Shown: positions 20,401 through 32,230 of the stretch, in pieces | Layout: the number at the start of each line of letters is the position of its first letter | Numbering within the stretch: position 1 is the first letter of the stretch | Origin: Fasciolopsis buskii | Lineage: Eukaryota > Platyhelminthes > Trematoda > Plagiorchiida > Fasciolidae | Assembly: GCA_008360955.1 (NCBI GenBank) | Contig: LUCM01004197.1 | Coordinates: 35,117-99,116, forward strand | Length of the DNA stretch: 64,000 nucleotides | Reading direction: 5' to 3' | Notes under the pieces: model-generated | Told to the model about the DNA's origin: nothing | Database searches by the model: none | Seen by the model: only the letters and a program-made list of their open reading frames with translations | Translations under genes and position numbers: made by a program

Positions 20401-22849
20401 CCAGAGCCGCCTCTACAGCGAGAACTTACATATACTTTCTTAGACTAGGTTCTAAACCAGTTCCGTAACATCTACCTCTCATCTGGTCTCAAAGTTCGAG
20501 CTTGGGGAATGGCGCATCGGTCCGACCATTGGACGCTTTACGACGTCCTCACCTTATAGCTCTTGCGTTTCTCTTGTTTCGATTCCCCGCCTCAAACTGA
20601 TTGATCTGTTTTACCCGTTGTCACACGCAGTTGCTCAACCTTGGACCCATTACTCGCTGCGGAGAACTTAAGCTCAGCTCCTGTTATGGCCTGCTGCAAT
20701 CGATTTTGCTGAAATTAGCGCGCTCTTGACAACCTGGCCGATCAGACAGTGCATTGTGCACAACGATCGCAGTACAAGGGACGGGCACTGGAAGTTGTGG
20801 ATGGGAGGGCGTGACGTTCGACCGACTTCCACAGATGGCAGTGTTACGCTCTAGCATTTGAGCGCTCTCATGTCTGAATTTGCTCACGTTGTGCCCTATA
20901 TCCTGTTGTCGAGAAAGCGGTCTCAAGCCGATGCTCCTCTCGCGAATCAAGACACGCTGTTGCTATGTAATCGTGTGATGTATGGATATTTATCCTTTAA
21001 TCGCTAACCTACTTACATTTGTTCCAACTAGTACGCGGGCCAGGAAAGTCTGTTTGGACCCTCTGTGTTCTCCATCTCTCATGAGTTATATAACAGCTCT
21101 TGTGTATTAGGTACTGAGTCCTCATCGGAGTTCTCAACACGTTCCCTCAATGTATTATACACGACAAGCTTGTGTAGCAGGTTTACGGTCTCATACTCAT
21201 AGTCCGTTGCTTTGCTGATGGGCTGATACCTCGGCTCTAAATTCATAGGTCGGGAGTTTATTGAACAGCCTTGGCCAACTGATCAGCGATGAAACTACGC
21301 AGTCAAGCGGCCACGGCAGGCGAAAAACCGGGGGACATACAACGCCCCAGGTCGCACAGCCGGAGGAAGCGAGTTCGATGAGATCTGGATTGTATCTGAG
21401 GGTGGATGCAAGAGAACAGGAACAGGACTTATTCCAGTGACACTAACACTAAAATGGCCGACTGCAGATCCCGAAGAATGTGAGGAAATAGGATGGGAGA
21501 GGGATAACTCGAATCGATGGGGGAGAAAGTTGTGTATTATAGAAGGTTGCTCTCTTGCATATATGAAAATTAAGAAACGTTTGTACAAAGATCAGCCCCA
21601 TTTGGACCAGAGTAAACCATTTTGTTCGAGGATGAACCTCTAGTCTTTGCGCGGTCAAGCGCTTTCTGCAAGACATCAGAATCATTCCAGACCAGCCGGT
21701 GGCTAGTTGATCGGTTCATGCACCTGTTCTTGAAAACCTCGCCCGTTCAGCGGAACAAGACGAGGGGCATTATTTGGTTGGCGAGCTAAATTCGCCACGT
21801 AGCAGTGCCACCGGCGGTCTCGCGTGGTGATTTTTAGGGAGATCGCTTGCCATGTAAAAAGCCACCACACCCTCGACACTTCCGCTGCTTTCCCACAGCC
21901 GCCTACCCGATGGACCTGAGTCTATCCTATTCATGGTTAAACACCTAAATGTTGGCCGTTGCCTTAGTCGCAACCCATGGACGCGCCCATTAGCATGCAG
22001 GTCTGGTTCTGGTTCGGTGGGCTTTGGAATGGTTTTGAGTGACTTCGATGCTGGTTTCTCAGGATAGGTGATAGTTGACTACGTGCTGTAAACATCAGAG
22101 GCTCGTACCAAATAAGCAGTTAACTAACTGGTAGCCGATGCTAGTCTAGAATGTGTACATTTGTCCCTACGGAATGGCCCAGATGCCGAAGAAGACGTTC
22201 TGTTAGCGTCCTCACAGCTTGATAAGAACAGGACAAAATCAGCCACTGTAGTTTCAGCCGGGTATCACTGGATCTAGTGAAGGATGTCGTTTTGGTCTTA
22301 ACTGATGCCGCTCAGACGATGATAAAAGCTTCTGAGAATATGATCTCGTCATTGACTTAGCATCTAGTACCACCGTTAAGAACACAAAGCGGAATTCAGC
22401 AATCCGGTGACCTGCGTCAATTCAGGTCCGGGAACGGTTAAATCGCATCGTAATAAAATTTAAGTTGGGAGGCTGTATTTAAAACTGCGGTTCATACTTG
22501 GGAACTTGCGCTGATTCTGACCACGGACATGTGTACCGCGTTCTATAGGCGCCTTGGTTGGGCCACCAGAAAATAGGATAACCGATCGATGTTACCAGGC
22601 TACTAACTAAATTCCGCAGTATGAGGAGTGGTATGTTGTGCCCCATCCCACGATCCCTCTAAAGCAGCGCTGGGCCCTCGGAAAATCGCCCCTACATCCC
22701 GTTTGTCTGGCCAGATGCGGCATTACCTCCAAGTCGTTAGATCACTGGATATCAGGAAACTCCACCCGACCTATGGATATCTGCAACTGAATTCCAACAG
22801 ATTTAGCGGATAACCAAACCAGTCTATTTCCAAAACGTGGGCTTACCTC
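20401..22849. other. Unassigned sequence, possibly decayed LINE in part
   Basis: Contains several 60-100-codon ORFs on both strands (for example 20950-20684 minus and 21437-21643 plus) without recognisable domains. The last few hundred bases lead into the next RTE and could be its decayed endonuclease, but no motif is clear. Confidence 0.4.
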
Positions 22850-24540
22850 AAGCTTAAGAAAATATCGTGTGAATTGGTGGTCGAAACTCGTTGCGGAGAT
22901 GGAATCAGCTGCTGTTTCAGGAAAACATCTACCTAATTCATTTTATTGGTTTCAAGAGACGTGGTGTCATCGAGGTAGTCTACGAAGCTGACAAACGCCT
23001 ATTCATAGTCTTCATCGGCGACTAGAAAGATGAACTGAGTACTTTAACCAGCGATTCAACTACCCCCTTTCGCCAACGGACACATCACCTGTGGGTGTTC
23101 AGTGCTCAATGCCTTTGAACCCGCCTAACGAAGCTGGAATCTGTATCCATTCACACTCCCCAGGCGTAATAAGGCTCCAGGTCCAGACCGCTTGCTACCA
23201 GCTTTATTCAGAGACACAGGGTGCATATAGTAAAAGAACTGGTGTAAGTGTTCCCGGATGAGAGGGAAGTTCTTCTCGACTGGATAGAATCGGTCGTTAT
23301 CCCAGTCTTCAAAAATGGCTTTCGAACTACCCCTGGGAATCATGACTCAGGTTACGTCAAAGGTCCTAACGTTTATTGTTCTCCGCAAATTAACAACAAA
23401 AATAAACGAAAAAAATCTGCGAGGAGCAAGGGAGCTTCACCCTGATTGAGGCTGCTTAGGTCAAATGTTCACTCTGCAGACATTGCTTAAGCATCGACAT
23501 ACCTACGGAAGACCGACAATCGCCGTGTTCTTGGAGATTAGATCAGCTTTTTATTCAGCTCACATGACCAGTGTGAGATTGATTGTTAATGTGCGGTGTG
23601 CCTGAAAAGTATATATCAATCGTCAAATCCCCTTACCCCTATTCTTCTAGACGGGTTAGTGTTCATGCTATGATTCTCTCTTCCTTTGTTTTCTCCGGTG
23701 GAGTTTGACAAGGTTAACCCATTTCGCCTTTTCTCCTTAACTTTGCGGTCGACGATGACCCTTAAGAGACCGGTAGAGGGTCTCGTAGATGCTGGTGTCG
23801 AACTTCAACCGGATCACAGACTTACTTCGAGTATGCTGGCGATGTCGTACTTCTCGCCTCCAACATCCAAACAGCCCAACTTCTGTGCAGCTTGACAACT
23901 AAAGTGACCCGATGTGGTGTGTAGTTCGCACCATAAAACTTTAGGAATTTACTTTGTGAATGACTGTACTTGTGCTGCACTCGGACAATGAGAGACTGGA
24001 AACTGCGGAAAACTTTGTCCGTCGGAAAATGACGGCATTGAGGACAAAATATTTATGTGTACTCCAGAGACCAGATTAGCTCTTCCTAACTTCAAACAAC
24101 TATGGTGCCGACATGAAGTCAGTCCGAGCATGTAACCACCAGGCACCCCGTACTGCTGCATGGTTGTAAACCCTGCCCCTACTAGTTCAGGACCGTTTAG
24201 TGGCTGTATGTGGCGCCCGCTACTTATGTAGTATGGCCCATGTTTGTTGGAAGCAACGCCGAAATGCGCAGTAGATTGTGTGATATAACCAACTCCTCGT
24301 TGGAAGGGACTATATTTCAAACCATATACGATGATTGTGTATTTAAAATTCCCGCCCAGCGCTTACCGCTTCGCTCGTTGTTTGCATTCCGTAAACTCGA
24401 CGGTAAGAACGAAGATAGAGGTCGATCAATGAGCTGGATCAGATGAACGAAGGCACCAACAGAACGTTTGGCATCTTCAAGGCCATCTCAATTGCTAGAT
24501 TGGGCAGTAAGTACAAGGAAGAACACTGGTTTGTTTCCCT
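22850..24540 (+). pseudogene. RTE LINE remnant: linker, RT and C-terminus
   Basis: Degraded plus-strand RTE. The linker reads LRKYRVNWWSKLVAEMESAA (about 22855-22915), matching LKNDRENWWVKLAEEMEEAA elsewhere. A PFLLNFAVDDD stretch near 23725 is the family's SPFLFNFVxDE block. The catalytic box reads YAGD instead of YADD (23832-23843), in YAGDVVLLASNIQTAQLLC, followed by a decayed APSKCKV block. C-terminal pieces include LPNFKQLWCRHEVS (about 24085-24125) and a cysteine/tryptophan-poor remnant of the LLYGCETWPL block (about 24150). Loss of the first catalytic Asp plus stops in every frame shows it is dead. Confidence 0.75.
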
Positions 24541-26342
24541 TATGCACATAGATTGACGTCAAAATCAGTGGTCAGATGTACTCGTCTTTGTTGTAATCAC
24601 GAAAAATGGTGAAAGAAAACAAAATGTGCACAAAAAAAGGAAAACATTTCTTTGTTCGTTTCATTTTTATTATTTTTCATTCTTGCTGAACCTAACCCTG
24701 CATCTCCCCGCCATAGCGTGTTTTGTTTGGGATATGGTGGGAATTATATATATATATATATATATATATGGCTCCACTTAAACTGAACCAGACTGAGTAC
24801 TAGTAACTACTCCGGACCAATACCGAAAAGCGTGGGAGTTTTCGTCTGCTACTGAGTATTGCTGGTTATCGAAAGCACTTTGGGCTCAATGTTAGTATTA
24901 ACGGGTGTCGGTATTTTGTTTCGTACGACTCTCTGGGTCAGAGATGATTTTATCCCAGTAAGCCGCTAGGTAGCGAATTCGCATAATAACATGAACCAAA
25001 GTTGTATGAGATCTATACCAAATGCAGGGTTTTGTTTGCATTTTCTCCCCTTCATCTTAGTTTTCATATGGGGTTTCTCAATACAGCGTTTGCATTGTAA
25101 ATGCGGATTCTTAGCGAATTAAGACGTCGGTATATCTTACTCCGTATTAATTACAATTCAACTCTTTGAATAGGCATAAAATTTGTCCTAACTCCAACAG
25201 ATCTTTGATTGTTTTTACTCTGCCGTTCTCGATTTGCATTGATCCCGCAAATCAACAACTAACGCCGGAGAATTCTCCCGCGTTGAGCGGCACGAATGAT
25301 TTGAGGACGAATGGGATCGAAAGATAAACAGGCAAGTCAGATTGCAGGCAGGTTAGGCAAGTGTACAACCCGGCACGGAATGGTTCACCAATGGGTGATG
25401 AGTGGATAGACTAACAGACGTTGCCATTGGAAACGGATTAGTTCGGCAACTTGGAAGCTCCCAGTTTCTCCCATTCCAACTGGTACATTTCACAACAAAC
25501 CGGTCGATATGGCCTGACGAACGCATCCTAAATACTCCCGTGGTTTCCGGTCAGATATACCTCACAAAAATCAATCGTTTACTGATACCACATTCGCCGT
25601 TGTTCGATCCAAGCATTGTATGCGGTTCCGCTCGTCCCAGATGTCGAGTAGAATGGACTATTTACAACAAAGAGTGAACATGATGCAAAAAAACTACAGA
25701 TTTCTAGTTTTATGACTTACTGTTTATCTATATGCTGACTGCGTTTCATTTTAGCTGTTAAAATTTGTTTTGATAGAGATGGAGAGCACAATGCGAATGA
25801 GCAATCCCATATTGAATAATTAAACATGGACTCACGGAGGACTGATAGTGTCCTTTAGGTGTTTCATCAAAAAAATAACTAAAAGATTTATTTATACTAA
25901 TACATTTGGGTTCCATTCTTCCAAATTGTCTCTTTGCCCCGTTTTTTCACTCGGGAGTCAAGGAAAAATTGCGAATCGGGTGTAAAACACTGGAGTTTAA
26001 GAACTAAAAGTTGTGAATAATATGATGCTCTTAGCACGGAATTCTTAGCAAACGTTGTAATTGGCCAAAGTTTCGTTCATCAAGGGTATTTTTTCTCAAG
26101 ACTCGTTTATATCAAAAAATTAATCCAGTTTGACCGTAACAGACAGACATTAGCAGATCACGAGAACGTGATCAGAAATTGGGATGTTGCTAAATGAGGG
26201 CATGGGGGTTGTGATGCTTGAAACTGACCTTCCCGAATACCCTGGTGCAAGAGTCGATCTAGAAACGTCCCGGTAACAGATCGGAAAGAGAGAGAGAGAT
26301 TGAATCGAATTCCTGTAAGAACGGCCTAAATCATATGAATAG
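24541..26342. other. Unassigned intergenic sequence with an (AT)n microsatellite
   Basis: AT-rich, with short ORFs only. The (AT)n tract at 24744-24769 is the one recognisable repeat. Confidence 0.5.
24744..24769. repeat. (AT)n microsatellite
   Basis: About thirteen perfect AT units. Confidence 0.97.
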
Positions 26343-26815
26343 TTATGTAATCTCGTACTTGCCATAGTGCTCGGTCCTGCGCTTGAAGCGATTTCTGAAA
26401 CAGCACCTGGAGTTGTCTTCACGGCCAGATAACGAATTAAAGTTCTGGGGCCTGGTAACATATTGAATGGGATCAGCACCGAGGGCAGTATTTATCCGCC
26501 ACATAGAGGTATACTGCAGAAGGCTGTTATCGAAAAGGAAATACCGTCAAAGCCAGCCGCGGTACGATGGGCTTTGGAGACTCAGCTGAACGTTCCTCTT
26601 GAGATTCTCATTTATAATAAGCAAAGAGATACTCGCGGATGATCAACCATATAAAGTTGTAACAATCAACTTTTCAATCATAAATAATTTCATATTTGAA
26701 GATGTCCATTATGAAGATATTTTATCAAAAGATTTGAGGTTTTTTGAAATAAACGCATATTTATTTGTAAAGGCGCATCTAAAAGATGCTTTGAAAAAAA
26801 TCGACTAGTGTGGAC
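26343..26815 (+). other. Unassigned coding-like block in shifting frames
   Basis: One plus frame runs 26343-26642 with a single internal TAA at 26430. Its second part reads naturally, with VLGPGNILNGISTEG, then KPAAVRWALETQLNVPLEIL, and ends at a TGA (26640). A second frame, open from 26590 to 26808, takes over and is AT- and Lys-rich, with YKVVTINFSIINNFIFEDV and AHLKDALKKID. The overlap suggests one ancestral coding sequence broken by a frameshift near 26620. There is no ATG at the start and no family I can name. The second part differs in composition from its surroundings. It could be an old exon, an unknown transposon or a transferred fragment. Confidence 0.3.
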
Positions 26816-28339
26816 TTAGTGAGAAATTTAAAAATTGTTTACTTCTAATAGGTTATATTTCGGTGTGTTTTGTATGTGGATAAACGGACAGAGCTCTCTC
26901 GGAATCTGATGACCAGTTTCGCAGTCACTCCCGCTTGCTAGATACGTGGAATCTGATGTCCTTCTGTCCAATTGTCACGACGCGTTTACCTGTATTTTCA
27001 AATCTTGCATCACCTCATATGAATCATTATCAGTGTGCATTTACGAATTATACATCAATTCGTGAGAAGCTTTATACCTGTTAAGCAAGCTCATCTGCAG
27101 AAAGATGGTACGATACCGGGACATTAGTTGTTTCGTCTGCGGAGGAACACGATCGATTTCAAATCACTATATGACATTGCTAGTGATTCGAACGAGATTG
27201 TGGTGCCCGAATTGATTTCCATCCCAACTTAAGCCAAGTATGTAGAAATTTTGTTTACATCTCTTAGGAACCGCTGAGTTCCCACTAGGTAAAAATTTGT
27301 AATAGTTTAATGTGTATATCATTTGGTTAGTATGAACTAACATTACGCGGAACACGACCAGTTTGGAAGTTATTGCCCCTACTCGGTACTGCTCTGTTGA
27401 TTCATCTTCATTCAGCTGGCCGTCAGAATCTCATTTAGATGCCAAGAACATGAATAGGTCGACAGTCCATTTGGGGATCACGACTGCGGTTGCCGTTGAT
27501 TTATGTGGATAGGACACCGACAGCTAACAACAGAATTATCTTTCCATCGTCGTCGTTCTCGTTATCCTGGTAGTGCCTTACTCGCATACAGCAAACAACG
27601 ATCAGAACTGTAATCTTCAGACGCACTGTCGACCCACCCCTACTTTTGTCATCTAAATGAGATTCTAATGAAACTTGAAATAATTTTTGGACAAAATGGC
27701 GGTAAAGTAGCTCAACGGGATTGCGGTCAAAATCAGCTGATATACCTAATTTTCCACACAGGGTTGCGCGAAGAGTCACTCAGGGACACATTTATGTATG
27801 GTCTTATGCACTACGAGAATAATCTACACTGATGTTAATAACGAAGTCAGTGACACTTACGAGTTGTGTTATTGTGTTTTTAATGCTCCAGACGAAGAAA
27901 TCCGATCAACTGCACGATCCTTACTACTATTTATCAATTTGTTTGATCAGACTACTGATATCAACTGCGGAATGAAAAAATTCCATGTCAGTAGGAATCC
28001 GACTTCTGACAGGCGCATGACGGAATCATCCGAGCGTAGGAAAAAAGTGTTCGACAATAGCCCGGGAATTGGGGCGATGGAGAACTTGTTGACTGCCAAT
28101 TATCCATTACTGGGATTTTAAGCCGTTGTTGAGGCTAGTGACGGCTCGAGATCCTAGGAGAAGACCGATTTGGTGAGCACCACCTATCCAATCATTTAGT
28201 TCCAGTATCCATCACAGTCCCAATCGAGAAAATGAGATATTAGATGAGTTATTTCGATCAACTCCAAATAGTCAAATATCAGTCAGTCGAGTGATGCGGA
28301 GCACTACCCTATTTCAGATAACCATATAGATTAAAAACA
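26816..28339. other. Unassigned intergenic sequence
   Basis: ORFs of 90-107 codons at 27779-27501 (minus) and 27798-28121 (plus) show no known motif. Nothing else was recognised. Confidence 0.45.
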
Positions 28340-28720
28340 GTTTCCGGAGTTTCGTAGGATAGATTGTGCTAATCCACGAATATCGCCATTTCAATAATCT
28401 CGTTTGGACTTACTCGAATTGTCAGAAGAATCGAGAGTTCGTGAATCTGGCACCGTCAGTGCACCCGAGAAAAGCAGCAAGTTATCCAACGTGGGAAGCA
28501 AACATTTTAGGTTCTCCTTCGATGCAAGCTAACAAAAGTCGGCACATTATAATAGTGATAGACCATGTTTTCCGCTGGATAAAGGCAGTCCAAAAGCCGA
28601 ACAAAAAGTGCCACAACCTATCCCATATTCTTCAAAAATTTGCTGGTCCTATTGGTATGCCAGGGCAAATTATCTCTGATTCTGGTCTTTGTTTTGAATG
28701 AAATCACTTGGGGAGATATC
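28340..28720 (+). pseudogene. Gypsy-type LTR retrotransposon integrase fragment
   Basis: A 111-codon frame (28366-28701) carries an integrase signature. The end of the zinc-binding H2C2 region reads YSNCQKNREF (first Cys replaced by Ser), and the spacing to LAPSVHPRKAAS fits the usual APLxP linker. In the catalytic core, HIIIVIDHVFRWIKAVQKP holds the first Asp (cf. D-FSKW) and GPIGMPGQIISDSGLCFE the second Asp (cf. SDRGxxF). The third acidic residue is not reached before the frame ends. The integrase inserts the element's cDNA. No RT or LTR lies nearby, so it is an isolated relic. Confidence 0.75.
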
Positions 28721-30419
28721 ACGAAACACAAGTTCAGTCAAAGTTTTTGCAGCCGTTAATCTTGCACAAACGTGCTCTGGTTTTGATTTCTACCTCATAC
28801 CATCGCACAACCAAGAGATAAATGAGTCAGAAACAGCAAAACATCGGCTACAAGAGAATAATTTAGTGAAGTGCACAAAACAGGAAAGATTTTGAATGCA
28901 AAATCATCACTAGCTAAGGCTTTGAGCTGATTGGAAGATTTTCTCGAATAGTTGCAGACCAATGCACTGCATCAACGTATTAAAAAAGATGCCCACTACC
29001 GAGGTGGTTCCGTGCCCTAACTACTGGACCTTGAAATTACAGGCCGGATAAGCGACGTTACGGAATTTCAATGATTCTCTGTTAAGCAAGAGTGATCATG
29101 TGATAATGAAAATCACTCTGTGCATGAAATATTCTAGCGCTCCTTCTGGCAGCGACTTTGTTCGTAATAAGTTTCGAGAGCACCGCATAAGGCACGACAG
29201 ATCTGTCCCTCTGCGGGCTCGTACTATTTGATTCTTTTGGTGCTAGTGTTGCTTTTCCGCTGTGGGTTCACAGTTTTAATATTCAATTTTGTCGGGAATC
29301 CTTAACCTCCCATTTAATTCGTGCGAATCCTGCATGATACAGTGGTTTACGTAGAGAGAAAAGAGTGTAGGCAGGCGAAAGACCTTTCTTATTCGTCAGA
29401 CAAGTTGACCAAGGTGATCGGAAAATGACTAAGATTCATAGTTTGCTACCAATCACGGAATTTTTATAAGATTCGGTCTTATCAAATTCATGTTGAAAAT
29501 TACAATTGCGTAACCAAAGACATAGACCGTAAAAATAGGCCTTTCTTCCGAGTAATATTGCGTACTGGGGACGTAAGAATAGGTGCAATATGAACTGTTT
29601 TAATACCGAAGTTAGTACACATTTCTTCCTCACCTGATAGTCTCTAGCCCCTGTTTTGTGGCCTCTGCTAACCGCTCTTCAGCCTCTGGATGTTTTAGAA
29701 ACATTTTTCTGGTTTGGGATAAACCTTTTCTCGATGGAATTACAGTAATTAACGAAGTTCACACCAGTCTATTAGGTCACTTTACTGGGTCTTGCGATTC
29801 CGACATGATGTGCCCTTTGGCCATGCTCACTGCTGGAAAACATGTATTCATCCCAATCCGGATTGTGGATCACAAAAGAACCCCGGGACTCCGGAACCAT
29901 GAACAGACCTGCGGGGAAAATCCTGCAGAAGCAGTCCAAGTATTTCGGTGGAAATTACTGGAGACGGTAACTCAGGTATTTTAAGGATAAAAAAGAAAAT
30001 CGTCGTCGTGCTGGATAAACAAGTATATCAAAGGTGCAAGAGATGGCGTGAACGAATGATGCGCTGTGGAACATCAGTCACCGATGGCACTATTGAATCA
30101 TTTGGATCATGGAGAACATGTTAGCCTTTTCGAAACTTAAAAAAACATGGAAGTACAATGATTGAAGTTAAAACATGTGACAACCTGTTTCGGTTACTTG
30201 CCTGAATGATGCACTATGGCTTGGATTTATGAGCCCCGTTGAACTGTATCATAGATCACCACTTGGATCCAATCAAACGAGAGGTGCAGATGCGGTCATG
30301 GATCCAATACTCATTAAAAATGCTGTATTTCTCTGAAATTATTAACTCTAACGGAACCAAAGCATTAAACCTCGAACTCTAAGCCAAACAAGGTGAGATG
30401 ATATTTATCAAGTCAGGTT
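28721..30419. other. Unassigned intergenic sequence
   Basis: A 108-codon plus ORF (29658-29984) and shorter frames show no domain. 28721-28895 could be the decayed end of the integrase but has no clear motif. Confidence 0.45.
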
Positions 30420-32230
30420 TCAAAAAAACCTTGAAAAAGATTGTGTCAGTTGGCATATTAGACTAATCAAAGAAGTGGATTTAGCGTCTGATTCGGGTAA
30501 CAGACAGATGCTGCCCAAACTTATTCGTGACACCGTGGGTGGTGAAGTTGGGTCACTGAAACAACATGCGATAGAACCGGAGAGCCATTTTATGGTAACG
30601 AGCAAAGACTGGACCGTTAGGCTGAATGTTATAGGATGCAGTTTAGCCGTTTGCGAGTTAATTTGATTGTTCCGGTGTCAATAATTTTAAATAGCTGAGA
30701 GATATCACTTGAAGCCTCAATGGGATTGGAGGTAGGGTCAAACGTTCGAGTACTAAGACATGCAAAGATTGTCTATCCTGAAAATTTCTCTCAGTCCTCT
30801 TTTAAACCCGGCACGTATATCTTGCTTCATGACATTTGCAACGAGGACCCCATTCCGTTATCATGGGACAAAGTACTAATTCCATTCTTTTATCTTTTAC
30901 TTCCCTTATTAATGAAATAACAATGTACATCATTCTTCAGGAAGGGAGCCGCGGCCAACGAAGGGCTGCCAAGTGGGGAATTTGACTGGCGGAGTGAACC
31001 ACGCATCGACTGCGCCAGTCATCATGAAATCAGTCCATTATGATGGTTATTAATGTATTACCCTTGATAATGCTGCGCCATCTGACATCGATTTGCAACA
31101 GTAATAACCGCCAATAACAAACCGAGTCTCACCCAGGTAAACGTTGCATGGGCCAGATTTTTACCTTTTCCTAATTGCTTTTAAGGCCCCACTTGCAAGC
31201 ACACATCGACGCCCGAAAAGCATGGGTTTTATTGGCCTGAAAAGCACCGACTCAGCTGATCGAATGGCAATATTCAGCACTATTCCCCTTGAAGGTATTT
31301 CAGAGAAGTTTGTGAATCTGAGACTTGTGATCACGTAAAGGTACTCGGTTAATTATCAAGTTCATTCGAGCCGAAGAGTGGTGTTCGGCAAGTGTCTCAT
31401 TCTGCTCATTCTCGTATGAATTCGTCGTCGACAAAATAATGAAAAAACGCTTTAACTCTTCAGAATCTAGGCGCTGTATTTTGGCTTAGATTACGCCGAC
31501 AGTCTTATTTGCTTGCAACAATGTGCACAACATGTGGAATGTATACTAGTCAGACTGTCAAGAGATGTAGCTCCGTTTGACACGAACATCATAACTACAC
31601 ATTACAAAATGCTGCACCAAGTTAGGAAGTCATTGTTTTCGAGATTTCTACTCGATGCAAAAGAGCTAACAATTGACGACCGTCTTGCTTTGAAAGCTTC
31701 ATAAAGAAGGACAGTGGTGCAATAGTAGGGGGTGCGCACGTATATCAAAGGATCGAGTGACATAAGCTGGAACGAAACACTTGTAGAGCTGAATGCGATA
31801 TTCCGCTGGCTTTGAAGGATTGTGTACTATGTCGCGGTTCACTGATTTTTCTGTTGTTCGGAAGCGTGAAGTTTGCTTCTTGAAGATATTCGTCATCCTG
31901 AAGGTGTCGACCATTGATCCCTGCCAAGTTTGGATGGAATGACCACGAGAACAATGCTAACATTAAAATACGAGTACTGGGTACTGATTGAAGAATATTC
32001 TATCACAATTTATCCAGTCTAGCAAACGTCGTGTAGAATGAACATCCATCTCAACGCCCCTTGTTTCCAGTTCTTCAGAGCAAAAAACAGCATGGAAGTA
32101 AACGAGTGACGTGACCTTGCAGAATTAGAAGACCTGCTAGGAGCCTAGGTAAAGTACGCGCATTATGTCCTCATGGTTGGAGCTCATATGTCCCGCACTC
32201 AGCCGGAGACATCAAAGAATACGGTAGTGG
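30420..32230 (+). mobile_element. RTE-1 copy, 5'-truncated and degenerate
   Basis: Plus-strand RTE-1 remnant starting in the linker. SDSGNRQMLPKLIRDTVGGE (about 30490-30545) parallels ASGNGQRQCQIIRDSGGRR of the best copy. RT pieces follow: a KKG-like end at 30945, DCASHHEIS (about 31006-31035), LPLIMLRHLTSICNSN, PGKRCMGQIFTF, a decayed catalytic SADRMAIFS block (31255-31275), and CNNVHNMWNVY after the lost YADD. A C-terminal portion around 31740-31960 reads SLLLEDIRHPEGVDH-like sequence in a shifted frame. A short SINE piece interrupts the RT at about 30951-31007. Stops are frequent. The 3' end is not sharply defined. Confidence 0.7.
30951..31007 (-). repeat. SINE family A fragment inserted in RTE-1
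   Basis: Minus-strand piece with a B box GGTTCACTCC (near 30990-31000), then the family's GTCAAATTCCCC-x-C-x-T-x-GCA-x-x-CCTT-x-GTTG block. It splits the RTE-1 sequence between the codons for an aligned KKGx and xDC motif, which is continuous (aagggcacaaggagtgactg) in the best copy. About 57 bp, truncated at both ends. Confidence 0.6.

Noticed and set aside
20241..20468. ORF next to the gap as a gene
   Set aside because: Antisense to the RTE RT start (DCANHRTISL on the minus strand). Frames reading through N are not meaningful.
26590..26808. AT-rich ORF as a bacterial Rpn-type (PD-(D/E)XK) transposase
   Set aside because: The similarity I perceived is only in general pattern. Catalytic residues are not visible, so the function is not claimed.
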